From contig JAKBCG010000023.1 of NCBI GenBank assembly GCA_021808035.1, positions 1 to 14,945 of the forward strand: a stretch of DNA of 14,945 bases. The letters run 5' to 3'. This document shows, in pieces, positions 6,657 to 13,986 of the stretch. The translations under genes and the position numbers were made by a program. Source of the DNA: Pseudomonadota bacterium. Lineage in GTDB: Bacteria > Pseudomonadota > Gammaproteobacteria > Steroidobacterales > Steroidobacteraceae. Under the pieces are notes generated by a model. The model was not told the DNA's origin and did not search any database. It saw nothing but the letters and a program-made list of their open reading frames with translations. Each line of letters begins with the position of its first letter. Within the stretch, counting starts at the first letter, position 1.

Positions 6657-6850
6657 CGCGTCCGTGGGTTCGCGACGCGCCTTTCCAATGCGCGGATTAC
6701 CGTGATTGATAGCCATTGATGAGCGGCCCGGCCGCTTACGGTCGCGTGCAACGAGGATTCGAACCCTCGATCGACGAACCATCGGGTTCGACGAGCCGCC
6801 GCCGATGCGGCGGCGTCAGGGTCGATCGTCAGCGGACGGTCGCGACCCGC
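6657..6850. other. Gap between toxin and aminotransferase; holds the orphan tail repeat
   Basis: This convergent gap of about 190 bp contains the repeat 6721-6821 and no gene. On the minus strand the repeat's GC hairpin (6795-6802 with 6807-6814) lies about 37 bases after the aminotransferase stop and may help end the dab operon transcript, although no U-run follows. Confidence 0.5.
6721..6821 (+). repeat. Second copy of the tRNA-Ser tail, without a tRNA
   Basis: This 101-bp segment aligns without gaps to 4254-4354, with 8 differences by eye; 51 consecutive bases (6753-6803 and 4286-4336) are identical. It includes the inverted T-arm copy of tRNA-Ser, the partial sense copy and the GC hairpin (loop CGAT here instead of CAAG, stem kept). 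There is no tRNA upstream and the similarity stops near 6821. The two copies are 2467 bp apart in the same direction and enclose the integrase and toxin-antitoxin genes. Confidence 0.88.
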
Positions 6851-8011
6851 TCACATCCCGCCGCGGCAAATCAGGTCGCGCATCGCCGCGAGTCCCGCGT
6901 CGAGGTTGCGCCGTCCATAGCCGATCCGGAAGCGATCGGTCGGCGTCGCGGTCAAGGCGGACGTGTACACGGAGGCGGGCAGCAGGACGACCCCCGCCTC
7001 CTCGACCATCCGTCGGCAGAACGCTTCGACTCCGGCGCCGCCCCGGTAGCGCGGGAACATCACGACACCGCCGTCCGGGACATAAGGGTCGAACAGTTCG
7101 GGGAACTCGGCGAGGAGCGCGGCGACCTTCGCATAGCCTTCGCGAGCGACGCGGCGCGTCCGTCCGAGCACCGCGTCGCGATGTTGGAGCGCGACGAGAG
7201 CAAGGCGTTCCGAGGGTCCGCTGTTGCAGATCGACAGGTAATGCTTGTAGCGCACCATCAGCTCGAGCAGTGCGCGGTCTCGACACGCGATCCAGCCGAT
7301 CCTGAGACCCGGCAGGCCGTAGGCCTTGCTCATCACGTTGAGCGAAATGCCGCGTTCATAGAGGTCCGCGACCTGTGGCAGCCGCTTCGACGGGTCGTGC
7401 TCGATGAGCCGATACACCTCGTCCGAGAACAGCCAGATTCCGTGCTTGCGGCACAGCTCGACGAGCCCGGCGAAACGATCCTGCTCGAGGATCTTGCCCG
7501 TGGGGTTGTGCGGGAAGTTGACGTAGAGCACCCGGGTGTTCGGGCGGATCGCCGCGGCGACCTGGTCCAGATGCAGCGTCCAGTGCTGGTCCGGGTCGAG
7601 TGCGACGCCCGAGACGGTGCACAGCGACAGCGGCAGGGTCTCGGCCGACTGGTAGTTCGGCGTCACCACGATCGCATGGTCCCCGGGCCGCAACAGCGTG
7701 CGGTACAAACAGTAGACCGCTTCCTCGGCTCCCGCGAAGCACAGCACGTCCTCCATCGAGCAGTGCTCGTAGGTCCGGGCGATCGCGTCGCGCAGATCCG
7801 GCGCACCGTACGGTTCGGTATACGACAGGCGCTGATCCAGGAGCGTGTCGAGCGCGCCGTCGCCGCCGAGCGCGAGCAACTCGCGGACCGACAGCGTTTC
7901 CGCATCCGAGGCGGTCATGTGATGGCGGGCGGAGAATTCCCAGCGGCCGAGGTAGGTCTCCAGCCTGAATTCCGGCAAAGCTGGTTCCCGCGCGTCGTCT
8001 CGAACGCTCAA
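6851..8011 (-). CDS. PLP-dependent aminotransferase, class I/II fold
   Basis: This 386-residue fold-type I enzyme would transfer amino groups using pyridoxal phosphate; the substrate is unknown. Visible PLP-site residues are N169 in NFPHNPTGK, D197 and Y200 in LFSDEVYR, and the Schiff-base K229 in NVMSKAYGLPGLRIGW. The N-terminal block FRLETYLGRWEFSARH followed by LSVRELLALG resembles a subgroup of unassigned class I/II aminotransferases. The start is TTG at 8011: it overlaps the osmC stop (TTGA), has GGAG (8017-8020) five bases upstream, and includes the conserved FRLETYLGRWEFSARH block, which the later ATG (about 7919) would lose. It is the last gene of the dab operon and so is translationally coupled to osmC. 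The role next to an inorganic carbon transporter is not obvious. Confidence 0.88.
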   Translation of the reverse strand: MSVRDDAREPALPEFRLETYLGRWEFSARHHMTASDAETLSVRELLALGGDGALDTLLDQRLSYTEPYGAPDLRDAIARTYEHCSMEDVLCFAGAEEAVYCLYRTLLRPGDHAIVVTPNYQSAETLPLSLCTVSGVALDPDQHWTLHLDQVAAAIRPNTRVLYVNFPHNPTGKILEQDRFAGLVELCRKHGIWLFSDEVYRLIEHDPSKRLPQVADLYERGISLNVMSKAYGLPGLRIGWIACRDRALLELMVRYKHYLSICNSGPSERLALVALQHRDAVLGRTRRVAREGYAKVAALLAEFPELFDPYVPDGGVVMFPRYRGGAGVEAFCRRMVEEAGVVLLPASVYTSALTATPTDRFRIGYGRRNLDAGLAAMRDLICRGGM

Positions 8012-8463
8012 TTTCGCTCCGCCGCCGGCTCGTCCGCATCGACTGCGACCGTCCAGGTCACCGAGATATCGTCGCGGAGCGACGAGCGGACGCTGCAGTA
8101 CTTGGTGACCGAGAGCTCGACCGCGTGCGCGGCCTTCTCGATCGTCACGCCGGGCGCGGTGATCCGGAAGTGCAGGATCGCGGCCGCCAGCCGGCGCGGG
8201 GTCGAGTCGACGCGATCGGCCTCGATGCGCACCCCGAGCGCCCGCACCGGCGTGCGCTGCTTCCCGAGTATCGCGACCACATCGACCGACGCGCAGGTCG
8301 CGATCGCGGCAAGCAGCAGGTCGAACGGGCTTGGCGCCGTTTGCGCGTCGCCGTCGATGCGCACCGTCGGGCCCGCCGAGCGACCGGCCTCGAAGACCAT
8401 GTCGCCGCGCCACTGCACCTCGATCGGCGGCTGCGTGGGGGTCGCGGTGGTTGAGGGATTCAT
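8008..8463 (-). CDS. OsmC/Ohr-family protein
   Basis: The 151-residue product belongs to the OsmC-like fold, thiol-dependent peroxidases that reduce organic hydroperoxides. Both candidate redox cysteines are present: C57 in LAAIATCASVDVV and C123 in VTKYCSVRSSL. The middle segment has the expected SPFDLLLAAIATC helix and a basic VRIEADRV strand. The first 14 residues are Thr/Pro-rich and look disordered. It starts three bases after the dabA stop, with AGGAG (8471-8475) upstream, and its own stop overlaps the next gene's start. It may protect the DAB complex or the cell from oxidative damage, or act on another substrate; this is inference. The fold assignment is firm, the specific enzyme (OsmC, Ohr or YhfA-like) is not; YhfA-like is the closest in feel. 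Confidence 0.88.
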   Translation of the reverse strand: MNPSTTATPTQPPIEVQWRGDMVFEAGRSAGPTVRIDGDAQTAPSPFDLLLAAIATCASVDVVAILGKQRTPVRALGVRIEADRVDSTPRRLAAAILHFRITAPGVTIEKAAHAVELSVTKYCSVRSSLRDDISVTWTVAVDADEPAAERN

Positions 8464-8466
8464 GGG

Positions 8467-10950
8467 TCACTCCTGGCCTGTGTGCGCTGGGCCCGCCGAC
8501 CGTTCTTTCCAGCCGCCGCAGCGGCGAGCCTCGATGGATCCGTCGCCGTCGATGCGGAACAGGTGCAGCCATTCGTTCTCGACGAGCTGGCGCACCGTCG
8601 CATGCCGGGCGATCACACGGTCGATCATATCGCGCGGCGCCTCGATGAACACCGAAAGCCGCAGCGGCGTGTGCATCCACCGACCGCCGTCATGCACCGA
8701 TTGCCGTGACAATCCGACCCGCAGATCGCCGGTATTGCCCTCGAACACGCCGATGTGACCGCAGGCGACGTTGTGCAGCACCTTGTTGCCGCTGCCGTAG
8801 CGCTCCGGCGCGACCGTCGACGCGTAGTATTGCAGATTGATCCAGTGGGCCACGACCATCGGCGCCGTCATGATCAACTCGAGCACGCCACCGTCGCGAT
8901 CTTCGCGCCAGGCGTAGTCGTGCAGGAACGCGCGGCCGGCGAGGTCGACGCCGCGGGTGCGTGTGCGCGGCGCGACGATGAATGCCGCATTGTCCGCCAA
9001 TCCCCATTCCGGACGGGTCTGCGCCCAGTCGCGCGCGCGCCGGCGCATCTCCCGCAGCAACGCGGTGGGGCGGTCCGCGAGGGTGGCGAGACCGAGGCTT
9101 GGCGCGCGCTCGGAACGCGTGCGCCGCCCGGCCTCGGCGAGCGCGTTCCGCAGGCGCTCGACGTCCGACGCATGGCTCGCCGGTACCGCGTCGAGGTCGA
9201 ACAGGCGCATCTCGTCGGTGGTCGTGTTGTGGAGCGCGGCGATCGCGATGGTGTCGGCAGGGATATCGATGTCACGATCGCACAGCGCGGAACGCAGCGC
9301 AGGATCGTTCAACAGCGCCGCGAGCACCCGGGCGTTCACTTCGCCGGTGTGTCCGCCGCAGGCACCGCAGTCGAGCGCAGCAGCCTGCGGGTTGTTCGCG
9401 CTCTGACTGCCGTGACCGACCAGCACGAGCAGACGTGCGAATCCCGAGGTCAAGCTCATTGCGCGCAGGATCGATGCGACAAGATCCGCACGACCGGCGA
9501 CCTCGCTGGCACCGCCCGGCTGAATCCGCGGGCGCAGGCGGCGGGCGTCGGAGTCGCGGAGTCCGCGTGTCTCCAGCGGTTCGGGATCGCGGCCGATCCG
9601 CCGCTGTAGCAGCGCGGCGAGATAGCCGAGACCGAGCGTCTCGACGAGCGAGAAATTGCCGGTCGGCAGCCGCTGGAAAGGCTGCCACGCGGCCTGGGCT
9701 CGTAGTGCGCGGCGGCGCCGGTCGCGGATGCGCCGATCCGATTCGGCCTCGCCGGTCGAGTCGCAGACCTCGAGCGACGGGGCGAGCAGACCGGGAAGCT
9801 GCGGGCGCGCGGCGGTGGTCCCGATCGGCCGGTAGCGGATCGGCAGGCCGAAGAAGCCCGCGAAACCGCGCGTCTCGAAACAGGGATCCGCCGCTTCCAG
9901 CGCCCTGCGGAATCGCTCCGAGCGCACGTCGATGCAGAAGATGAGTTGTGCGGCGCTCGGGCGCGGTTCGCGCAGCGCGTCCGTCGCGGTCGCGCGAGCC
10001 CGAAGGTCGCCGATCAACCGATCCTGGTAGCTGACTTCCTGGGCGCGCTGCCAGATCGCGGCGAATGCCTCCGGCGGTGCCGGCGGAACCCGGCGGGCGC
10101 GACGCCATTGTTCGCGCCATCGCGCGGCGTGCGACCCCGGCGCCTGCCGACCATCGTCGAGCAGCGCTTCCCAGCTCGCCCGGATCGCGAGCAGCGCCCG
10201 CAGGGTCTGATCCGATGCGCCCGCGAGGCCCGCCTCCCAGCCGAGGTACGCGCACCAGGAGGCCCAACCGTTGATGCGCAGCAGGCAGACCTGCAGGAAC
10301 GTCTCGGCGTCATCCGCGATGCCCAGGCGGTCGAGCGACCACGCGAGCGCGGCATCCACGGTCGACGGCAGATCGTGCGCGCGCGCACGGATCTCGGGAG
10401 CGTGCATCAATGGCTCGAGCGCGTGGTCCACCTGCAGTCCGCTGCGCCAACCCTCGAAGAGCCCGCCGGTCGGCGTGCGATGCCAGTCGGCCTGATCCTC
10501 GTCGAAGTACGACGCGCAGTATTGACTGATCTGCTGGGTGATCGTCTCGCGCCAGCGCAATCCGCGCGGCTGACCGGGATCGCCGTCCAGCACGTCCGAG
10601 AGCAAGGGGAGCGCGGCAACCCGCGGCGGATCCGCCTGCAAGGCGGCGACGGTCTCGTCGAACGAGGCGGACGCACCGTGCTCGTCGAGCGCCCGCGCGA
10701 GCGCTGCCGGGGTGATCTCTCCGGCGCGCCATGCCCGTCGAACGTCTTGCGGAGCGAGCATCATCCGGCTTCCGGTAAGCCGGGTGATCGTCGCCGCGGC
10801 GTCCACGAACGGCCAGTCGATGAAACCCCAGAGAGGGTTCACCGCGATCTGTCGATCCAGAGGCCAGTTTGGCGCGATCGCGCGGCATGCGCCGTCGATC
10901 GCCGCGGCGAGCGGCGCCGACGCCAGGCACGCGGTGTGCGAGCGGGTCAT
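8467..10950 (-). CDS. dabA: DabA, carbonic-anhydrase-like subunit of the DAB inorganic carbon pump
   Basis: DabA (DUF2309) is the cytoplasmic, zinc-containing subunit that converts CO2 to bicarbonate one-way, driven by DabB. The 827-residue protein has all four zinc-site residues: C339 and D341 in FCIDVRSE, H513 in VGHGSQSANN, and C528 in DCGACGGHTGE. The spacing of 15 between H and the second C and of 2 between C and D matches the characterised Halothiobacillus protein. The N-terminus has the family's WPLDRQIAVNPLWGF. No signal peptide or clear membrane segment is visible. The ATG at 10950 overlaps the dabB stop (ATGA), so the subunits are translationally coupled, consistent with their forming one complex. 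The second subunit and the divergent LysR regulator support the call. Confidence 0.96.
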   Translation of the reverse strand: MTRSHTACLASAPLAAAIDGACRAIAPNWPLDRQIAVNPLWGFIDWPFVDAAATITRLTGSRMMLAPQDVRRAWRAGEITPAALARALDEHGASASFDETVAALQADPPRVAALPLLSDVLDGDPGQPRGLRWRETITQQISQYCASYFDEDQADWHRTPTGGLFEGWRSGLQVDHALEPLMHAPEIRARAHDLPSTVDAALAWSLDRLGIADDAETFLQVCLLRINGWASWCAYLGWEAGLAGASDQTLRALLAIRASWEALLDDGRQAPGSHAARWREQWRRARRVPPAPPEAFAAIWQRAQEVSYQDRLIGDLRARATATDALREPRPSAAQLIFCIDVRSERFRRALEAADPCFETRGFAGFFGLPIRYRPIGTTAARPQLPGLLAPSLEVCDSTGEAESDRRIRDRRRRALRAQAAWQPFQRLPTGNFSLVETLGLGYLAALLQRRIGRDPEPLETRGLRDSDARRLRPRIQPGGASEVAGRADLVASILRAMSLTSGFARLLVLVGHGSQSANNPQAAALDCGACGGHTGEVNARVLAALLNDPALRSALCDRDIDIPADTIAIAALHNTTTDEMRLFDLDAVPASHASDVERLRNALAEAGRRTRSERAPSLGLATLADRPTALLREMRRRARDWAQTRPEWGLADNAAFIVAPRTRTRGVDLAGRAFLHDYAWREDRDGGVLELIMTAPMVVAHWINLQYYASTVAPERYGSGNKVLHNVACGHIGVFEGNTGDLRVGLSRQSVHDGGRWMHTPLRLSVFIEAPRDMIDRVIARHATVRQLVENEWLHLFRIDGDGSIEARRCGGWKERSAGPAHTGQE

Positions 10951-12527
10951 CGTTCGCTCCCGTCGAGGTCGGGATGCCAGGGGTTCGCGACGGCGTCGCC
11001 GATAGGTACAGGCCAGAGCCTGAAGGTCCAGCGCGTGAACCGCTCATCCAGATAGAACCCCGCGTAGACCCACGTGTACCAGCGGGCTGCGAGCGCAGAC
11101 CGCCCGAGCGCGTGCTGACCGCGCGTCACCAACACCGCTTGTGCGAGATAGAGGGCCAGGAAGCCGGCCAACACCGCGTCGGCGAGCGGCGCCGGCACCG
11201 GCGTGAGAGCGATCCCGACCCGCGCCGATAGGAATGCGTGCACCAGAAGGTAGATTTGCGTCGCGCCGGCGAGCGCGAGGAGCCGCACGCTCACCTGGCG
11301 GAACGAGGCGCTTGCACCCGACCACAGGAGCGTGGCGAGGCCACTCGCGAGCAAGGCCGTCACGACTCCGGGGAGCCGCGGAAGTCCCGCCGCGCGGTGC
11401 CAGAGAACAGCCGACCCGAACACCACGCTCCACGCGATCAGCCACGCGAGGATCGGACCTGCGAGGGTTCGGCCCGGTGTCGGTGCCACCGCGTCGCTCG
11501 ACATGCGCCGCGCGAGACTCGCTTGCACGGTCTCGCCCGCGCCGAGGAACGCGTACGCCTTGTACGCGGCGTGCGCGATCAGGTGCAGCAGTGCGAGATC
11601 GTACAGCCCGAGACCGCATTCCATGACCATGAAGCCCATCTGCGAGCAGGTCGACCACGCGAGACGCACCTTCACCGTGATCCGGGTCAGCATCACGAGT
11701 CCGGCGAGCACTGCGGTGAGGCCGCCGATCCCGACGAGCAGCGCCCGCGCGATCGGCGCGGCGCCGATGAGCGGTGCCAGGCGGATCAGCACGTAGCCAC
11801 CCAGGTTGACGACCCCTGCGTGCAACAGCGCCGACACCGGCGTCGGCGCTTCCATCACCTGGATCAACCAGCCGTGCAGCGGCAGTTGCGCGCACTTCAG
11901 GAGGACGGCGACCGCGATCAAGGTCGCGGCGATCCCCGCTGGTGCCGGCAAGGCCGGGGCCGCACGCGCGAGCCGCGCGAGCGTGCCGAGGTCGAGCGTT
12001 CCCCATTGCCGGTAGAGCAGGACCGCGGCGCCTGCCAGGCAGGCCTCGGCGAGCCGGCTCGCGAGGAATTTCTTGTGCGCGACGATGACCGCCGCCGGGC
12101 GGTCGGGATAGAAGGTGAGGAGCTGGTGCAGCGCCAGGCTGCTCGCGTTCCACGCCAGGATCAGCACCGCGAGATTGCCGGTCGCGACCACGGTACCCAC
12201 CGAAGCGAGGGTGGCGGCGTAGGCGACGACGAAGCGGGTCTGTCCGGGTTCCCCGTCGAGATAGCGCTGCGCGTAGTCGCCGATGATCCAGCCCAGATAG
12301 GCGATCAGCAGCACGACGAGCGCCTCGGCGTCGGGGATCGACGCCACCGGTGTCCCTCGTCCGGATACCAGCGCCATCACCGCGCAGGTCGCGGCGAACG
12401 CGAGCGCGACGCGGGTCGCGATCGCGATCGCGCGCCAGCGGATCGTCGGCCGCGCCGCCGCGAACAGCGCCGCCAGGAGATACGCGGCGGGGATACCCCA
12501 GGTCAGTGCGGTGCGGCTTGCGGTCAT
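10947..12527 (-). CDS. dabB: DabB, membrane ion-translocating subunit of the DAB pump
   Basis: DabB is a NuoL/MrpA-type integral membrane protein (proton-conducting membrane transporter family) that is thought to couple cation flow to DabA. The 526 residues are almost entirely hydrophobic helices. The conserved proton-channel features are present: K211 in LLKCAQLPLHGWL, H218, the discontinuous-helix motif APTPVSALLHAGVVN (227-241), and SQMGFMVMECGLG. A later part (about 360-526) has more helices and an amphipathic end, as in DabB proteins. The ATG at 12527 has GGAGGA (12534-12539) six bases upstream. It is the first gene of the minus-strand operon and overlaps dabA by four bases. Paralogues in complex I or Mrp would lie in longer operons, so DabB is the secure choice. 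Confidence 0.94.
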   Translation of the reverse strand: MTASRTALTWGIPAAYLLAALFAAARPTIRWRAIAIATRVALAFAATCAVMALVSGRGTPVASIPDAEALVVLLIAYLGWIIGDYAQRYLDGEPGQTRFVVAYAATLASVGTVVATGNLAVLILAWNASSLALHQLLTFYPDRPAAVIVAHKKFLASRLAEACLAGAAVLLYRQWGTLDLGTLARLARAAPALPAPAGIAATLIAVAVLLKCAQLPLHGWLIQVMEAPTPVSALLHAGVVNLGGYVLIRLAPLIGAAPIARALLVGIGGLTAVLAGLVMLTRITVKVRLAWSTCSQMGFMVMECGLGLYDLALLHLIAHAAYKAYAFLGAGETVQASLARRMSSDAVAPTPGRTLAGPILAWLIAWSVVFGSAVLWHRAAGLPRLPGVVTALLASGLATLLWSGASASFRQVSVRLLALAGATQIYLLVHAFLSARVGIALTPVPAPLADAVLAGFLALYLAQAVLVTRGQHALGRSALAARWYTWVYAGFYLDERFTRWTFRLWPVPIGDAVANPWHPDLDGSER

Positions 12528-12576
12528 CGAGTGTCCTCCGAACGATGCGAACGGGCGCAGTATCGGGTCGGGGAGG

Positions 12577-12625
12577 ATTCAAGTAAAATAGAATGATTAG
12601 AACAATTCGTTCTATTTAAAAGAAC
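12577..12625. promoter_or_regulatory. AT-rich divergent promoter region between dabB and lysR, with palindrome
   Basis: This stretch is strikingly AT-rich in a GC-rich window. It holds the perfect inverted repeat TAGAAC (12598-12603), AATTC, GTTCTA (12609-12614), and the motif AGAAnnATT repeated at 12590 and 12599, with AGAAC again at 12621. It lies where a LysR regulator would bind to control both itself and dabBA. Exact -10 and -35 boxes are not clear enough to call. Confidence 0.6.
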
Positions 12626-13537
12626 ATGAAATCACTGAACTTCCGGCATCTGCTCTATTTCTGGCAAGTCGCGAAGAGCGGCCACCTGACGCGCTCGGCG
12701 AGCGAGTTGCGGGTTTCGCAATCGGCGCTGTCGGCGCAGATCCGCCAGCTCGAGGGCTATTTCGGCAAGGCGTTGTTCGACCGGGCCGGTCGCCGGCTGA
12801 CGCTCACTGACTTCGGCACGACCGTGCTCGGCTATGCGGACGAGATCTTCGGCCTCGGCCAGGAGCTGGTGGCGACGGTGCGAGGCGGGATGGGCCGGCA
12901 CGTCCAACAGCTGCGCGTCGGCGCGGTCGCGACCTTGTCGAGGAACTTCGTCGACAATCTGCTGCGGCCGATCCTGGGCGAATCGCGAATTCGTTTGAGT
13001 CTCGAGTCCGGCACGCTCGAGGAACTGCTCGATCGCCTGCAGGTCCACAACCTCGACGTCGTGTTCTCGAACCGCCCCGTAGTCGCCGATACGGGGCGGC
13101 CCTGGCGTTGTGTGCGCATCGACCGGCAGTCGGTCTGCCTCGTCGGTCCGCCGCGCCGTGCCGCGCGTTTCCGGTTGCCTGCGGATGCCGCGGGCCAGCG
13201 TTTCGTGGTTCCCGGGCCCAGCAGCGACATCCGCAGCCAGTTCGATGCGTGGTGCGAGAAGCGGAAGCTGCGGATCGAGGTGGCGGCGGAAGTCGACGAC
13301 ATGGCGATGCTGCGGTTGCTGGCCCGGGATTCCGGTGCGATCACCGTGCTCCCCGAAGTCGTCGTCCAGGACGAACTACGCGACGGCCGCCTGCGCCGGT
13401 ACTGTTCGATTCCGGGCGTATTCGAGAATTTCTACGCGATCACCGTGCAGCGTCGGCACCCGCCGCCGATCCTGCAGAGCCTGCTCGCCCATCGGCCTGC
13501 TACGGCGGAAGCCTCGAGACCGGCGGCCGCCCGCTGA
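12626..13537 (+). CDS. LysR-type transcriptional regulator, divergent from dabBA
   Basis: The 303-residue protein has the LysR layout. A winged helix-turn-helix occupies residues 1-65 (FRHLLYFWQVAKSGHLTRSASELRVSQSALSAQIRQLEGYFGKALFDR). A linker helix follows to about 90, and then the substrate-binding domain (about 92-295). The DNA-binding half, with HLLYFWQVAKSGHLTRSA and LTDFGTTVLGYADEIFGLGQEL, resembles NhaR-like regulators. It starts 98 bp from dabB in the opposite direction. LysR-type genes (CbbR-related) commonly sit beside DAB operons and respond to carbon-metabolism metabolites; what this one senses is unknown. The ribosome binding site is weak (AAAAGA at 12618-12623). The last residues are Ala/Pro-rich and variable. 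The control of dabBA by this protein is an inference from position. Confidence 0.93.
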   Translation: MKSLNFRHLLYFWQVAKSGHLTRSASELRVSQSALSAQIRQLEGYFGKALFDRAGRRLTLTDFGTTVLGYADEIFGLGQELVATVRGGMGRHVQQLRVGAVATLSRNFVDNLLRPILGESRIRLSLESGTLEELLDRLQVHNLDVVFSNRPVVADTGRPWRCVRIDRQSVCLVGPPRRAARFRLPADAAGQRFVVPGPSSDIRSQFDAWCEKRKLRIEVAAEVDDMAMLRLLARDSGAITVLPEVVVQDELRDGRLRRYCSIPGVFENFYAITVQRRHPPPILQSLLAHRPATAEASRPAAAR

Positions 13538-13705
13538 CCATACGCCGCCGGCGTCGGTCGGGACGTCCGTGACCGCCGCCGGGGCTGGAGTATCGAACCG
13601 ATTTAGGGGGGCGACCTGGTCCCCGGCGGATTTTCTGCTAGACTGCGGGGCCTCAAAACGGGGGCGGCCGCCGCGCGGCGCGCCCATACCGTACGGTCAC
13701 GGTCT
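13538..13705 (+). other. Gap upstream of tRNA-Arg, with a possible tRNA promoter
   Basis: The 168-bp gap holds no supported gene. TAGACT at 13639-13644 followed by GCGGGG is a plausible -10 with a stable-RNA discriminator, but the -35 (CTGGTC, 13616-13621) is weak. GC-rich palindromes at 13663-13682 lie between it and the tRNA. Confidence 0.35.
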
Positions 13706-13782
13706 GCGCCCGTAGCTCAGTTGGATAGAGCGTCTGGCTACGAACCAGAAGGTCGGGAGTTCGAATCTCTCCGGGCGCGCCA
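13706..13782 (+). tRNA. argV: tRNA-Arg (anticodon ACG)
   Basis: The 77-nt sequence is a standard tRNA. The acceptor GCGCCCG (13706-13712) pairs with CGGGCGC (13772-13778), with discriminator G and encoded CCA (13780-13782). The anticodon loop CTACGAA gives ACG (read as inosine, for CGU/CGC/CGA). The T-arm is GGGAG-TTCGAAT-CTCTC. In E. coli tRNA-Arg(ACG) follows serV directly; here it is 9.5 kb away. Its T-arm is found in reverse complement at 13835-13849. Confidence 0.97.
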
Positions 13783-13943
13783 CTCCTACCAGACTTGAAG
13801 ACCACGACTCGTTTCGAGCCGTTGGTCGTCGCGAATTCGAACTCCCGACAGAAGACGAGGGAGTTCGGCTACTTCGCCGTCCGGCGAAGTAGGCCGCTGC
13901 CGCACAGCGGCAGCGGGCCGAAGCGCAGCGGAAGGACGAGCGG
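13783..13943 (+). repeat. Structured tail of tRNA-Arg with an inverted copy of its T-arm
   Basis: The sequence after the tRNA contains, in order: a block GCCGTTGGTCGTCGCG (13818-13833; 14 of 16 bases as in the Ser tail); an exact 15-nt reverse complement (13835-13849) of the T-arm region 13752-13766; a sense partial copy GGGAGTTCG (13859-13867), which pairs with CGAACTCCC (13838-13846) over 12 loop bases; a hairpin CTACTTCGCC/GGCGAAGTAG (13869-13878, 13883-13892); a hairpin CGCTGCCGC/GCGGCAGCG (13895-13903, 13907-13915); and GGACGAGCGG (13934-13943), identical to the Ser tail. No protein-coding frame is credible. This is the same element type as at 4233-4433, but its inverted part matches tRNA-Arg, not tRNA-Ser. 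Confidence 0.8.
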
Positions 13944-13986
13944 ACACGATCGACTGGTCTGGCGAAACCTTGTGCTGCGATCGATG

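Noticed and set aside
6246..6782. Minus-strand frame starting MVRRSRVRIL, similar to the start of the frame at 3725-4315
   Set aside because: The shared N-terminus comes only from the tail repeat (4254-4354 and 6721-6821), and the rest is antisense to the toxin-antitoxin genes.
6716..8758. Long plus-strand open frame opposite the aminotransferase and osmC
   Set aside because: Shadow of minus-strand genes with clear family motifs; the first part is the tail repeat translated.
11044..12582. Second long minus-strand frame overlapping dabB
   Set aside because: Arg/Ala/Gly-rich shadow without hydrophobic segments; dabB in the other frame has clear NuoL-type motifs and a good ribosome binding site.
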